Notes: generated by a model not told the origin, from the sequence alone. DNA of 64,000 bases from Streptomyces sp. DG1A-41 (GCF_037055355.1 NZ_CP146350.1:3743001-3807000); one strand, 5' to 3'; shown: positions 46,606 to 55,836, counted from the stretch's first letter. A program made the numbers and translations.

Positions 46606-46624
46606 GAAGGTCTCCGAGATCAGA

Positions 46625-46641
46625 GGAACGTTCGCTGTTCC
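46625..46641. promoter_or_regulatory. Operator candidate before the pix operon
   Basis: GGAAC-GTTCGCT-GTTCC, 20 bases upstream of the decarboxylase start. Its 12-base core GGAACGTTCGCT recurs with one change in both arms of the inverted repeat before the metallo-hydrolase gene. The 46606-46994 gap holds no gene, and the region around 46650-46740 is AT-richer, as expected of a promoter. Confidence 0.45.
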
Positions 46642-46994
46642 GAATGATCGACAGCCGCCCTAGGGTTGCCGCATGAATATGCCTCTGTCCAGGCGCCTCC
46701 CTGCTACGGGCTCTAAAATCCTTCTCAGGTAGGAAGCGGAAGTGCGGCGTGATCTGCAATGGGCCCGGGTGCTTCCCCGAAGTGCCCGCGTGACCAGCTC
46801 TTTTGCATGAGGGAGGGGCGTCGGGGGCATATATGGCTATACGGCAAGCTGATTCGCACATGCGGGCAGCGATTGCGTAGGCGCGAGCGGTTCTTGCCTC
46901 GGCAGTCCGCGAAAGTGAAATCCCATCACCGGATCATTTCACTAAAGCAAATGACGTGGGAATTCCTGTGGCGGTGCCCGGAATGGTCCGGCGT

Positions 46995-47738
46995 TCAGTC
47001 CAGCTGTACGCGATCCATCAGCCCCGCCGCCGTGAACGCCGCCACCAGATCCTGACGGCCCTCCGTGAAGTGGGCCCAGCCGTCATAGTGGACGGGGACG
47101 ATGTGGCGGGCGCCGAGGATACGGGCGGCTTCCGCCGCCTGGGCGCTGTCGAGGGTGAGGAGCCGGTGGCCCAGGAGAGGCGTGCGGACCGCCCCGGCGA
47201 AAAGGACGGCCGTGTCGACCGGGGCGAAGCGGTCGGCGATCTCCCTGACCAGCTCCAGCTGGGCGTTGTCCCCGCTGACGTAGACGGTGGGCAGGCCCTC
47301 GCCGGTCAGCACGAAGCCCACCACCTGGCCGACGATCGGCTCCAGCTCCTCCCTCTTGCCGGGGCCGTGCAGCGCCGGTACGCCCGTCACCGCCAGCTTG
47401 CCGCCGTAGGGGCGCTCCAGTTCCATCGACTCCCAGTCCCGCAGACCCCGCGCGGTGCCGCCCAGGCGAACCGCACCGCTCGGGGTCGTGAGCGTGAGGG
47501 GGACGGACGCCAGCAGCGCCCGGCCGGAGTCGTCCAGGTTGTCGACGTGCTCGTCGTGCGAGAGCAGTACCACATCGATCCGGCCCAGGTCGGCCGGGGC
47601 GGCCGTGGCATGGGCTGTCTTCACCAGCCCCTGGTCGTAGGAGCGGGGGGAGTCGAATGTCGGGTCGGTGAGGAATCGCAGGCCGCCGTACTCGATCAGC
47701 GCGGTCGGCCCACCGTACACAGAGACGGATGTGTTCAT
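46995..47738 (-). CDS. Metallo-beta-lactamase-fold hydrolase
   Basis: A 247-residue MBL-fold protein of the UlaG-like type. N-terminal strand FLTDPTFDSPRSYDQG gives the Asp, LLSHDEHVDNLD is the HxxxHxDxx-like metal motif (first position His-Asp-Glu-His), ALHGPGKREELEP and YVSGDNAQLEL follow, and VPVHYDGWAHFTEGRQ supplies the last His. ATG at 47738. Substrate unknown; some relatives act on lactones or phosphodiesters. It lies upstream of the pix operon on the same strand and shares a promoter motif with it. Confidence 0.88.
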   Translation of the reverse strand: MNTSVSVYGGPTALIEYGGLRFLTDPTFDSPRSYDQGLVKTAHATAAPADLGRIDVVLLSHDEHVDNLDDSGRALLASVPLTLTTPSGAVRLGGTARGLRDWESMELERPYGGKLAVTGVPALHGPGKREELEPIVGQVVGFVLTGEGLPTVYVSGDNAQLELVREIADRFAPVDTAVLFAGAVRTPLLGHRLLTLDSAQAAEAARILGARHIVPVHYDGWAHFTEGRQDLVAAFTAAGLMDRVQLD

Positions 47739-47768
47739 TCCTCGCTCCTCGCCGTGCTGTCCGGGGTG

Positions 47769-47844
47769 ATCGGAGCGAATGTTCCACTGGTGGGGAGGCC
47801 TCACCCCGCCCGTTGCCTCCTTCGGGTGGAACATTCGCTCCGAT
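47769..47844. promoter_or_regulatory. 19-bp perfect inverted repeat upstream of the metallo-hydrolase
   Basis: Arms at 47769-47787 (ATCGGAGCGAATGTTCCAC) and 47826-47844 are exact complements across a 38-base spacer that is itself partly symmetric (GGGGAGGCCTCACCCC). The near arm ends 31 bases from the start codon. It could be a paired operator or form a long RNA stem. Confidence 0.6.
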
Positions 47845-47956
47845 TGCTTCTCGCACCCCGCCCGCACGGCCCGCCAAGGCGTTGTCACGTTGTCGGGTAC
47901 GTGACGGTCTGACGGCGCGGCGGGGCATGGTGGGCCTGGCGTCCGGGCGTGTGCTC

Positions 47957-48600
47957 AGGCCGTGGTGGGCTGGCCGGCAGTGCCGGTGATCCGGTCCCAG
48001 ATCACGAAGCGGATGGTCATTTCGGCGCGGTGGTCGGAGGCTGTCCTGAGGTGGCGGCGGGCCGGAAGTGGGGTGAGATGCCGCTGTGCGGACAGGAACC
48101 GCTGGGCGCCACCGGTACCGCGGAGCCCTTCATCGCGCGTTCGCGCTGCCGGGTGGGCTGGTGGCTGTTCTCGGCCCGGTTGTTCAGGCCCTTGTGGGAG
48201 CGGTGCTCGACCGAGGGCATGACCTCACGGTGAGCGGCGCCGTATGAGCGCGGCTTGTCGGTGACGACCACCCGGGGCACCCTGTGGGTCTTCTTCATCA
48301 GTCTGCGGAACCGCCTGGCCGCGGCGGTGTCCCGCCGGTTCTGCACGAGGACGTCCAGGATGTTGCCGGCGGCCTCCACGGCCGCCGCAGGTACCGCTGC
48401 TCGCCGTTGACCTTGGTGAAGACTCCGTCCAGGTACCACTTGTCCCCCGGGACGGGGCCGACGGCGACGCGGTCCGTTGGCGTAGGCCTGGCCGAGCTTG
48501 GCGCACCGGCGGCGGACGGTCTCGCAGGAGACGACGACAGCGCGTTGGCACGTCCCACCTCGCCGATCACTCCAGTTGATTCTTGGCGGTCATCAGCGTG
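47957..48600 (-). pseudogene. Decayed IS6-family transposase
   Basis: Minus-strand pieces of an IS6/IS26-like DDE transposase in changing frames: DVLVQNRRDTAAARRFRRLM, VPRVVVTDKPRSYGAAHREV, MPSVEHRSHKGLNNRAENSH, QPTRQRERAMKG, and after another shift GISPHFRP and MTIRFVIWDRITG. Upstream parts (GDKWYLDGVFTKVNGEQRYL) are in yet another frame. Several indels and no clear terminal repeats, so it is a dead remnant. Confidence 0.8.
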
Positions 48601-48738
48601 ATCGCGCTGAAGGACGCGCCCGTCTCGGCGGCCGGTCCCGCCCGCGGTGCTGAGAGAGGTCTCGGTGGAGGTCATGCCCCGGAAGCAAGAGGGCCATCAG
48701 GTCAGATCGTGTCCTAATGGTGCTGCATCCTCGTCGGT

Positions 48739-49710
48739 ATGACGACGGACACTCCGGCCCGGCTGCTGACGCTCCTCTCCCTCCTCCAGACGCCCCAGGA
48801 ATGGCCCGGCGGCGAGCTCGCCGACCGGCTGGGGGTCTCCCGCCGCACGGTCCGGCGGGACATCGACCGGCTGCGCGAGCTGGGCTATCCCGTGCAGGCG
48901 ACCAAGGGCGCCGACGGCGGCTACCGGCTGGTCGCCGGCAAGGCCATGCCGCCGCTCGTACTCGACGACGAGGAGGCCGTGGCCATCGCGGTCGGGCTGC
49001 GCGCCGGGGCGGGGCACGCGGTGGAGGGCCTGGACGAGGCGTCGGTGCGGGCGCTGGCCAAGCTGGAGCAGGTGCTGCCGGGCCGGCTGCGCCACCGCGT
49101 GACCACGCTCCAGGGCGCGACCACGCCGCTGACCTGCGGAGACGGGCCGAGCATCGCGCCCGAGACACTGACCGTCATGGCCTCCACGGTGGCCGGGCGC
49201 GAGCGGCTGCGGTTCGCCTACCGGGCCGCGGACGGCACCGAGTCGAGGCGCCTGACGGAACCGTACCGGCTGGTGTCCACGGGCCACCGCTGGTACCTGG
49301 TGGCGTACGACATCCACCGGGACGACTGGCGTACGTTCCGCGTCGACCGGGTGAGCGAACCGTTCGCCACGGGGGCGCGGTTCATGCCGCGCGAGCTGCC
49401 GACGGGGAGTGCGGAGGAGTACCTGCGGCATTCGATGCAACGGCACCAGGAGTCGTACGACTTCGAGGTCACGTTCGCCGCACCGGCCGGCTTCGTCGCC
49501 GCCCGGCTGCCGAAATGGCTCGGCACGCCCGAGCCGTTGGACTACGACAGCTGCCGGCTGCGCGGGTCCGTCGGCGACGCGGTGCAGTGGGTGGCGTTCC
49601 GGCTGGCGATGCTGGAGTGCGACTTCGTCGTCCGAGAGCCGGAGGAACTCGTGTGTGCGGTAAAGGAGTTGGGGGCGCGGCTGAGCAGGGCGGCCGCAGG
49701 TGCCGAGTAA
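48739..49710 (+). CDS. HTH-WYL transcriptional regulator (YafY type)
   Basis: 323 residues. N-terminal HTH_11 winged helix (ADRLGVSRRTVRRDIDRLRE), then a WYL domain (ESRRLTEPYRLVSTGHRWYL) and the C-terminal extension ending EELVCAVKELGARLS. WYL proteins sense small molecules or nucleic acids. No partner gene is adjacent: it stands between two transposase remnants, so its target is unclear. The ribosome site is weak. Confidence 0.9.
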   Translation: MTTDTPARLLTLLSLLQTPQEWPGGELADRLGVSRRTVRRDIDRLRELGYPVQATKGADGGYRLVAGKAMPPLVLDDEEAVAIAVGLRAGAGHAVEGLDEASVRALAKLEQVLPGRLRHRVTTLQGATTPLTCGDGPSIAPETLTVMASTVAGRERLRFAYRAADGTESRRLTEPYRLVSTGHRWYLVAYDIHRDDWRTFRVDRVSEPFATGARFMPRELPTGSAEEYLRHSMQRHQESYDFEVTFAAPAGFVAARLPKWLGTPEPLDYDSCRLRGSVGDAVQWVAFRLAMLECDFVVREPEELVCAVKELGARLSRAAAGAE

Positions 49711-49717
49711 GGTCGTT

Positions 49718-49841
49718 TCAGTTGGTGAGGCGGCGGTAGCCAATGAGGGCTGGGCGATGCCGACGAAGGCCAGGATGTGCTCGGCCTTTCGCTCGGAGCG
49801 GCGGTGCAGGCGGCGGCAGCCGGCCAGCCAGGACACGGTCT
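49718..49841 (-). pseudogene. C-terminal fragment of an IS5-type transposase
   Basis: The minus strand reads WLAGCRRLHRRSERKAEHIL and AFVGIAQ, then after a one-base shift LIGYRRLTN and a stop. This matches the C terminus of IS5-type transposases common in Streptomyces. Nothing of the rest of the gene is left. Confidence 0.7.
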
Positions 49842-49874
49842 AAGTACCCTGCGCTCAACTGCCGTTAGGCTCCG

Positions 49875-50537
49875 TCAGCCCTCCCACGGAAAGTCCCGCA
49901 ACGCCCCCAGATTCCGCAGCGCGAGTTCCGCCGGGCCCCCCGGGCCCTCCACCGGCCCGTCCCCCTCCGCCCAGCCCTCCAGGGCCGTTCGTACGGCGGC
50001 GCTCGCGACGGCGGCGGCGAAGCGCGGCTCAGGGGTGGCGGCAACGTTGTCGTCACCCTCCGAAGCCGCCGTCCGAGTCCGCCGATGCGCCAGCACCTCC
50101 CCCAGCGTCCGTTCCGACGCCTGGCACACCTCCGCCCACACCCTGCGCAGGGGCGGGTTCGCCTGGGCGAGGCGCAGGAGCGTGCGGACCCACTCCCAGG
50201 AGGACGCCGAGACGCCGACGCCCGGGGTGAGGGTGTGGCGCACCCCGTGTTCCAGGGCCCGGAGCGCGCTCGCGTCGGCGGGTGCCGCGCGTACCGCCTC
50301 CACCCAGTGCTGGGCGCCGGCCGCGTAGAGCGGGGCGACGGCCTCCTCCTTGGTGGCGAAGTACCGGTAGAAGGTGCGCGGGGCGATGCCGGCGGCCTGG
50401 GCGATGTCCTCCGCGCGGGTGGCGCGCAGGCCGTGCCGTACGAAGAGGCCGGCCGCGGCCCGGGCGATCTCCGTACGCGTCTCGGCCTTGCGCCGCTCGG
50501 TCAGCGAGGCCGGAGGAGGGGTCGGGGTGGTGCTCAC
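49875..50537 (-). CDS. TetR-family regulator
   Basis: About 220 residues from GTG 50537 (VSTTPTPPPASLTERRKA). A GTG at 50564 would add nine residues but overlaps the palindrome upstream. The HTH is TRAEDIAQAAGIAPRTFYRYF, and the TetR_C-like C-terminal helices end NLGALRDFPWEG. No partner transporter or enzyme gene is adjacent. A TGTGT-G-ACACA palindrome directly before it suggests autoregulation. Confidence 0.88.
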   Translation of the reverse strand: MSTTPTPPPASLTERRKAETRTEIARAAAGLFVRHGLRATRAEDIAQAAGIAPRTFYRYFATKEEAVAPLYAAGAQHWVEAVRAAPADASALRALEHGVRHTLTPGVGVSASSWEWVRTLLRLAQANPPLRRVWAEVCQASERTLGEVLAHRRTRTAASEGDDNVAATPEPRFAAAVASAAVRTALEGWAEGDGPVEGPGGPAELALRNLGALRDFPWEG

Positions 50538-50554
50538 ACCCGGCAGGCTATGCC

Positions 50555-50565
50555 TGTGTGACACA
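50555..50565. promoter_or_regulatory. Short palindrome before tetR
   Basis: TGTGT-G-ACACA, a perfect 5-1-5 palindrome 18 bases upstream of the GTG. Likely the TetR's own operator. Confidence 0.4.
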
Positions 50566-50576
50566 ATCTGCCATCT

Positions 50577-50615
50577 GGCGGGCCGCCCCGTGGTTCAGGT
50601 ACGGGGCGGCCCGCC
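50577..50615. terminator. Perfect 15-bp hairpin
   Basis: GGCGGGCCGCCCCGT (50577-50591) and its complement (50601-50615) with a 9-base loop. Its place directly behind the tetR promoter is odd for a terminator; it may end readthrough from hrdD or insulate the two. Confidence 0.65.
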
Positions 50616-51041
50616 CTCCTTTCCCCGGTCTCCGCTTCCCGGTCGCCATTTCCCGGTCCCCGCTGCCAGGCCCTGTTACCCCGTCTCCGCTGCCCGGCCT
50701 CCGTTACCCCGGTCATGCAGAGAGCCGGGCCCCGGCGCCCGGGGGGAGGGACGCCGAAGCCCGGCTTTGGGAGAGTCCCGGCGCCGGGGGGAGTGCGACG
50801 GGACTTGGCTCTGGGGGGCCGGGAGCGTGGCCCCGGCCCGAACTGGTGGGCCCGGAAGTCTTGTTCCCGGTGCCCCGCGGGTTGAAGCGGCGTTACATCG
50901 CCATGTTTGCGCGGTCTTTCGCCACCCGGCGTACGCGGCGACTCCCGGGCGCACGCTGTCCGTCCTCCACAGGCCGTGGGACGACACCCACAGGCCCCGG
51001 GACGACTCGTACGCCCGGGCGTCCACCGGCGGACACCGGCG
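50616..51041. other. Gene-free GC-rich spacer
   Basis: No coding frame with protein-like content. The first 100 bases repeat a loose TCTCCGCTTCCCGGTC-like unit. Two further GC-rich stems are possible around 50725-50790. This is the 3' side of hrdD. Confidence 0.5.
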
Positions 51042-52040
51042 TCACGCCGCCGCGTCGAACCCGGTGCTGCGCGCCAGCTTCTTCAGCTCCAGCAGCGCGT
51101 GCTTCTCGATCTGCCGGATGCGCTCGCGGGTCAGGCCGTGCTCCTTGCCGACCTCGGTCAGCGTGCGCTCCCTGCCGTCCTCGATGCCGTAGCGCATCTT
51201 GATGATCGAGGCCGTGCGCTGGTCGAGGCGGCCGATGAGGTCGTCGAGTTCCTCGCTGCGCAGCAGTGTGAGCACCGACTGCTCGGGCGACACCGCCGAG
51301 GTGTCCTCCAGGAGGTCGCCGAACTGGGTCTCGCCCTCGTCGTCCACCGACATGTTCAGCGAGACCGGGTCGCGGGCCCAGTCGAGCACGTCGATGACGC
51401 GCTCCGGCGTCGAGCCGAGCTCGGCGGCGATCTCCGCGGGCTCCGGGTCCCGCCCGTGCTCGCGGTTGAACTCGCGCTGCACCCGCCGGATCCGGCCGAG
51501 CTCCTCCACGAGGTGGACGGGCAGGCGGATCGTACGGGACTGGTCGGCTATGGAGCGGGTGATGGCCTGGCGGATCCACCACGTCGCATACGTGGAGAAC
51601 TTGAAGCCCTTGCGGTAGTCGAACTTCTCGACCGCGCGCACCAGGCCGGCGTTGCCCTCCTGAATCAGGTCCAGCAGCGGCAGACCGCTGCGGGGGTAGC
51701 GGCGGGCTACGGCGACGACCAGGCGCAGGTTGGAGCGGATGAAGACGTCCTTGGCCCGCTCCGCGTCGGCGACCAGGGCTTCGAGCTCCTCACGGGTGGC
51801 GTCCGCCTTGGTCTCCTCGAACCCGTCGAGGACCTGCTTCGCGAACACACCCGCTTCGATGACCTGGGACAGCTCGACTTCCTTGGCGGCGTCGAGCAGC
51901 GGTGTACGCGCGATCTCGTCGAGGTACATGCCGACCAGGTCGCGATCGGCGATCTCGCCGCCATGGGCGCGAACACTGCTTGCCGCGTCGGCCGTCTCGC
52001 CGGTGGCGGACTGACGACGGGCGACGGCACGGGTTGCCAT
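51042..52040 (-). CDS. hrdD: RNA polymerase principal-like sigma factor HrdD
   Basis: A 332-residue group 2 sigma-70 factor. Region 1.2 DRDLVGMYLDEIARTPLL, region 2 FIRSNLRLVVAVARRYPRSG with the -10 binding WWIRQAITRSIADQSRTIR, region 3, and region 4.2 TLTEVGKEHGLTRERIRQIE. The length and lack of a long acidic N-terminal extension fit HrdD rather than HrdB. Non-essential in characterised Streptomyces. Divergent from the Pat-like acetyltransferase gene across 194 bases. Confidence 0.92.
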   Translation of the reverse strand: MATRAVARRQSATGETADAASSVRAHGGEIADRDLVGMYLDEIARTPLLDAAKEVELSQVIEAGVFAKQVLDGFEETKADATREELEALVADAERAKDVFIRSNLRLVVAVARRYPRSGLPLLDLIQEGNAGLVRAVEKFDYRKGFKFSTYATWWIRQAITRSIADQSRTIRLPVHLVEELGRIRRVQREFNREHGRDPEPAEIAAELGSTPERVIDVLDWARDPVSLNMSVDDEGETQFGDLLEDTSAVSPEQSVLTLLRSEELDDLIGRLDQRTASIIKMRYGIEDGRERTLTEVGKEHGLTRERIRQIEKHALLELKKLARSTGFDAAA

Positions 52041-52234
52041 GCGTGCTCCCTTGCGATGGTGAGGTCAGCGGGTGGTCCTTCGGACGCTGGACTCCGTCTC
52101 CGGGACTTTCCGGGACTCTCCTCGGGTGCCCTGCATCCGATGGAAACAACGACTGGAATCAGGACAGAATTCCCAACCCACCCGTCGATTTTTCTGATCA
52201 TGCAGTACCCTGTCCGGCCACGCGAGGAGGCGAG

Positions 52235-52756
52235 ATGTCGTCGGAACCTACAGAGGTGCAGGTCAGGCCGGGAGTCGAGGGTGACCTCGATGCCCTCACA
52301 GCCCTCTACAACCACTATGTACGTGAGACGGCGATCACATTCGATACCGCGATCTTCACTCCGGAAGAGCGCCGCCCTTGGCTGCTCTCCCACCCTGAAG
52401 ACGGCCCCTACCGTCTGCTGGTTGCCGCGGACCCGGACTCACAGGAGATTCTGGGGTACGCCACGTCCAGCCCCTTCCGGGCGAAGCCCGCCTACGCGAC
52501 CTCCGTGGAGACGACGGTGTACGTCGCCCCGCACGCCGGCCGCCGCGGCGTCGGCACCCTCCTGTACAAGGCCCTCTTCGAGGCCCTGTCCGGCGAGGAC
52601 CTGCACCGCGCCTACGCGGGCATCGCGCAGCCGAACGAGGCGTCCACCCGGCTGCACGACAACTTCGGCTTCCGGCATGTCGGCACCTACCGGGAGGTCG
52701 GCCGCAAGTTCGGCCGCTACTGGGACGTGGCCTGGTACGAGAAGGACCTCACGTAG
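52235..52756 (+). CDS. GNAT acetyltransferase of the phosphinothricin acetyltransferase type
   Basis: 173 residues. ATG after GAGGAGGCGAG. Pat/Bar-like GNAT: VRPGVEGDLDALTALYNHYV, ETAITFDTAIFTPEER, acetyl-CoA site VAPHAGRRGVGTLLYKAL, and C-terminal NFGFRHVGTYREVGRKFGRY followed by WDVAWYEKDL. Members acetylate phosphinothricin or methionine sulfone and sulfoximine; which applies here is not evident. The dioxygenase gene converges 29 bases later. Confidence 0.9.
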   Translation: MSSEPTEVQVRPGVEGDLDALTALYNHYVRETAITFDTAIFTPEERRPWLLSHPEDGPYRLLVAADPDSQEILGYATSSPFRAKPAYATSVETTVYVAPHAGRRGVGTLLYKALFEALSGEDLHRAYAGIAQPNEASTRLHDNFGFRHVGTYREVGRKFGRYWDVAWYEKDLT

Positions 52757-52785
52757 GAACCCGGGGCCACGGGGCACGGGCACGC

Positions 52786-53570
52786 TCAGCCGAACTGCAC
52801 CGACCGCTTCGCCAGCCCCATCCAGAAGCCGTCGATCACCGACTTCTGCGCGTCCAGCTCACCGGCCGCGTCGGCCGCGCCCATGGTCACGAACAGCGGG
52901 GCGAAGTGCTCCGTGCGCGGGTGGGCGAGCTGCCCCGCGGGCGACTTGCGGGTGAAGTCGAGCAGGGCGTCCACGTCACGCGCCTCCAGCGCCCGCCGGC
53001 CCAGTCGTCGAACTCCGCCGACCAGGCGGGGATGCCGCCCTGCCGGAGCGCGGCGAGGTTGTGGGTGAAGAAGCCGGAGCCGACGATGAGCACGCCCTCG
53101 TCCCGCAAGGGGGCGAGCTTGCGGCCGATCTCCATGAGCCGGACCGGGTCGAGTGTCGGCATGGAGACCTGGAGGACCGGGATGTCGGCCTCCGGGTACA
53201 TCTCGACCAGTGGAACGTACGCGCCGTGGTCGAGGCCGCGGTCGGGGACGTCCTGGACGGGTATGCCGGGGGCGCGCAGCAGCTTCCGTACCGACTCGGC
53301 GAGCTCCGGTGCGCCGGGAGCCTCGTAGGTCACCCGGTAGTAGTGCTCCGGGAAGCCCCAGAAGTCGTAGACGAGCGGGACGGCCTCGGTGGCACCGATG
53401 GCGAGCGGGGCCTCCTCCCAGTGGGCGGAGACCATCAGGATCGCCCGGGGGCGCGGCAGGCCGGCCGACCAGGCGGCCAGTTCGCCGGGCCAGACCGGGT
53501 CGTCCGCCAGCGGCGGGGCGCCGTGGCTCAGGTACAGAGCGGGCATGCGCTCCTGGGTGGCGGCGGACAT
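52786..53570 (-). pseudogene. Class III extradiol dioxygenase, DODA/LigB type (one frameshift)
   Basis: About 261 residues when repaired. Metal ligands and fold markers in order: ALYLSHGAPPLADDP (first His), ILMVSAHWEEAPLAIGA (second His), DHGAYVPLVEMYPEAD, and GSGFFTHNLAAL. The frame breaks near 52996, where one C is missing. With it, DDWAG continues RALEARDVDALLDFTRKSPA and TEHFAPLFVTMGAADAAGEL to the stop at 52786. It is divergent from a MarR gene, the usual partner of aromatic-degradation or quinone-detox enzymes. Confidence 0.85.
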
Positions 53571-53660
53571 GCTGCGACTCCTTCCAAAACATGGTTCCCT
53601 GACAAAACTGTACGGGCCATTTGTTTAAAGTTCAAGGAGGGGCCACGTAGAGTGGAAGAC

Positions 53661-54194
53661 ATGAAGGCACCCGCATCCGCACCGACATCGGGCTCCGTGG
53701 CAGAGCCTCCGGAACCGCGCTGGCTCACCGACGAGGAGCAGCGCGTATGGCGCTCGTTCATGGAGGGCGTCACCCTCCTCGACGACCATCTCGACCGTCA
53801 GCTCCAGCGTGACGCGAGCATGCCGCACGTCTACTACGGCCTTCTGGTCAAGCTCGCCGAGGCGCCGCGGCGGCGGCTGCGGATGACGGAGCTCGCCATG
53901 CTGGCGAAGATCACCCGTTCCCGCCTCTCGCACGCCATCGCGCGCCTGGAGAAGAACGGCTGGGTGCGCCGCGAGGACTGCCCCGACGACAAGCGGGGCC
54001 AGTTCGCCGTGCTGACGGACGAGGGCTACGAGGTGCTGCGGCAGACCGCGCCGGGCCATGTCGAGGCCGTACGCCAGGCGGTCTTCGACCGGCTCACCCC
54101 GGAACAGCAGAAGTCCCTCGGCGAGATCATGCGGATCATCGCCGAGGGACTCCAGCCGGCCGAAGCGGGTGCGGACCTGCCCTGGCTCCGCTGA
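53661..54194 (+). CDS. MarR-family regulator
   Basis: 177 residues, ATG at 53661. Winged helix: LRMTELAMLAKITRSRLSHA with the DDKRGQFAVLTDEG wing. An N-terminal ~30-residue extension precedes the dimerisation helices. Divergent from the dioxygenase; the 90-base gap holds an AT-rich TTGTTTAAAGTTCAA, a likely MarR site. It probably represses the dioxygenase and itself. Confidence 0.92.
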   Translation: MKAPASAPTSGSVAEPPEPRWLTDEEQRVWRSFMEGVTLLDDHLDRQLQRDASMPHVYYGLLVKLAEAPRRRLRMTELAMLAKITRSRLSHAIARLEKNGWVRREDCPDDKRGQFAVLTDEGYEVLRQTAPGHVEAVRQAVFDRLTPEQQKSLGEIMRIIAEGLQPAEAGADLPWLR

Positions 54195-54213
54195 GCCAGG
54201 GCAGGTCCTGGAA

Positions 54214-54251
54214 TCCGTAGGTACGAGGCGTCCCCTCCTCGTACCTACGGA
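54214..54251. terminator. Strong bidirectional hairpin
   Basis: Perfect 15-bp arms TCCGTAGGTACGAGG (54214-54228) and complement (54237-54251), 8-base loop. It separates convergent marR and the exporter gene. Confidence 0.85.
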
Positions 54252-54282
54252 GGGCCCGAAGGGGTGCTTTTGGGTACGGCCG

Positions 54283-55836
54283 TCAGTGGGCGACGACCGG
54301 GATCGGCACCTCGTCCGCCACGCCCTCGCCGGAACCGGAACCGGAGCCGGTCACGGGCGCGCTGCCGGGGCGGCCGGCGTTGACGAAGGTCAGGGCGATC
54401 GCGGCGGCCACGACGAGGATGCCGACGGCGAACCAGATGGCGCTCGTGTACCCCTCGACCATGCCCTCCAGCCGGACCAGCTGCTGCTGGGACCGGCTGC
54501 CGGCCCCGGCGATGTGGTCCGCGATGTAGGACGTGGTGGCCGAGGCGGCGATCGTGTTCAGCAGGGCCGTACCGATCGCGCCGCCCACCTGCTGCGAGGT
54601 GTTGACCATCGCGGAGGCGACACCGGCGTCCCGCGGCTCCACACCCTGTGTGGACAGCGACATGGCCGGCATGAACGCCGTACCCATACCCAGGCCGAGG
54701 AGCAGCATCGCCGGCAGCAGCAGGGCGGCGTACGAGGAGCCGATCTCCAACCGGGTCAGCAGCAGCATGCCGAGCGCGGCGACCAGGAAGCCGGGGCCCA
54801 TCAGCAGGCGCGGCGCGACCCGGGTCATCAGGCGGGTGCCGATCTGGGTGGAACCCGTGATCATGCCCACGATCATCGGCAGGAACGCGAACCCTGTCTT
54901 GACCGGCGAGTACCCCTTCACGATCTGGAGGTAGTAGGTCAGGAAGAGGAACAGGCCGAACATCGCGATGATCGCGAGCCCGAGGGAGAGGTAGACGCCG
55001 CCGCGGTTGCGCTCGGTGATCACGCGCAGCGGCAGCAGCGGGGCCTTCACCTTGGACTCGACGATCACGAAGGTCGCGAGCAGGACGGCGGATGCCACGA
55101 ACATGCCGACGGTCACGGAGTCGCTCCAGCCCTCGGACTCGGCGCGGGTGAAGCCGTAGACCAGGGCGACCAGGCCGAGCGTGGACAGGACGACGCCCGG
55201 GATGTCGAGCGGGGAGCGGTTGCGGCCGCCCTCCGGCTCACGGATGACGAAGTACGCACCGGCCGCGGCGACGATGGCGAACGGGATGTTCACGAAGAAC
55301 GTCCAGCGCCAGTCCAGGTACTCGGTGAGGAATCCGCCCAGGATCAGACCGACGGCACCGCCGCCACCGGCGATCGCGCCGTAGATGCCGAAGGCCTTGG
55401 CGCGCTCCTTGGCGTCGGTGAACATCACGGCGAGCAGGGAGAGCGCGGCGGGCGCGAGCAGGGCTCCGAAGGCGCCCTGGAGGGCACGGGCGCCGAACAT
55501 CATCGCCTCGTTGATGGCCGCGCCGCCGAGCGCGGAGGCCACGGCGAAGCCGCCCAGGCCCACGACGAAGGCCTTCTTGCGGCCCCACAGGTCGGCTATC
55601 CGGCCGCCGAACAGGAGCAGACCGCCGAAGGCGAGGGCGTAGGCCGTCACGACCCACTGCCGGTTGCCGTCGGAGATGCCCAGGTCCTGCTGGGCGGAGG
55701 GCAGGGCGATGTTCACGATGGTGGCGTCCAGGACGACCATCAGCTGGGCCAGCGCGATGAAGACGAGCGCTTTCCAGCGGCCGGCGTCCGGCGAGGTTGC
55801 CGGAGCGCCGAGTGCCTTTGAGGCTGTTTCAGACAT
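54283..55836 (-). CDS. DHA2-family (EmrB/QacA) multidrug MFS exporter
   Basis: About 517 residues, 14 hydrophobic helices. MFS motifs: LDATIVNIALPSAQQDLGIS (motif D1), GGRIADLWGRKKAF (motif A) and GGFLTEYLDWRWTFFVNIPF (motif C-like). A Gly/Ser-rich C-terminal tail ends IPVVAH. ATG 55836 is used; a GTG four codons upstream is the alternative. The TetR gene lies upstream on the same strand, so this is a regulated efflux pair. Confidence 0.93.
   Translation of the reverse strand: MSETASKALGAPATSPDAGRWKALVFIALAQLMVVLDATIVNIALPSAQQDLGISDGNRQWVVTAYALAFGGLLLFGGRIADLWGRKKAFVVGLGGFAVASALGGAAINEAMMFGARALQGAFGALLAPAALSLLAVMFTDAKERAKAFGIYGAIAGGGGAVGLILGGFLTEYLDWRWTFFVNIPFAIVAAAGAYFVIREPEGGRNRSPLDIPGVVLSTLGLVALVYGFTRAESEGWSDSVTVGMFVASAVLLATFVIVESKVKAPLLPLRVITERNRGGVYLSLGLAIIAMFGLFLFLTYYLQIVKGYSPVKTGFAFLPMIVGMITGSTQIGTRLMTRVAPRLLMGPGFLVAALGMLLLTRLEIGSSYAALLLPAMLLLGLGMGTAFMPAMSLSTQGVEPRDAGVASAMVNTSQQVGGAIGTALLNTIAASATTSYIADHIAGAGSRSQQQLVRLEGMVEGYTSAIWFAVGILVVAAAIALTFVNAGRPGSAPVTGSGSGSGEGVADEVPIPVVAH

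Noticed and set aside
47769..47844. MITE-type element formed by the 19-bp inverted repeat
   Set aside because: Only 76 bases, no target duplication seen, and half of its motif recurs as a single site elsewhere, which fits an operator better.
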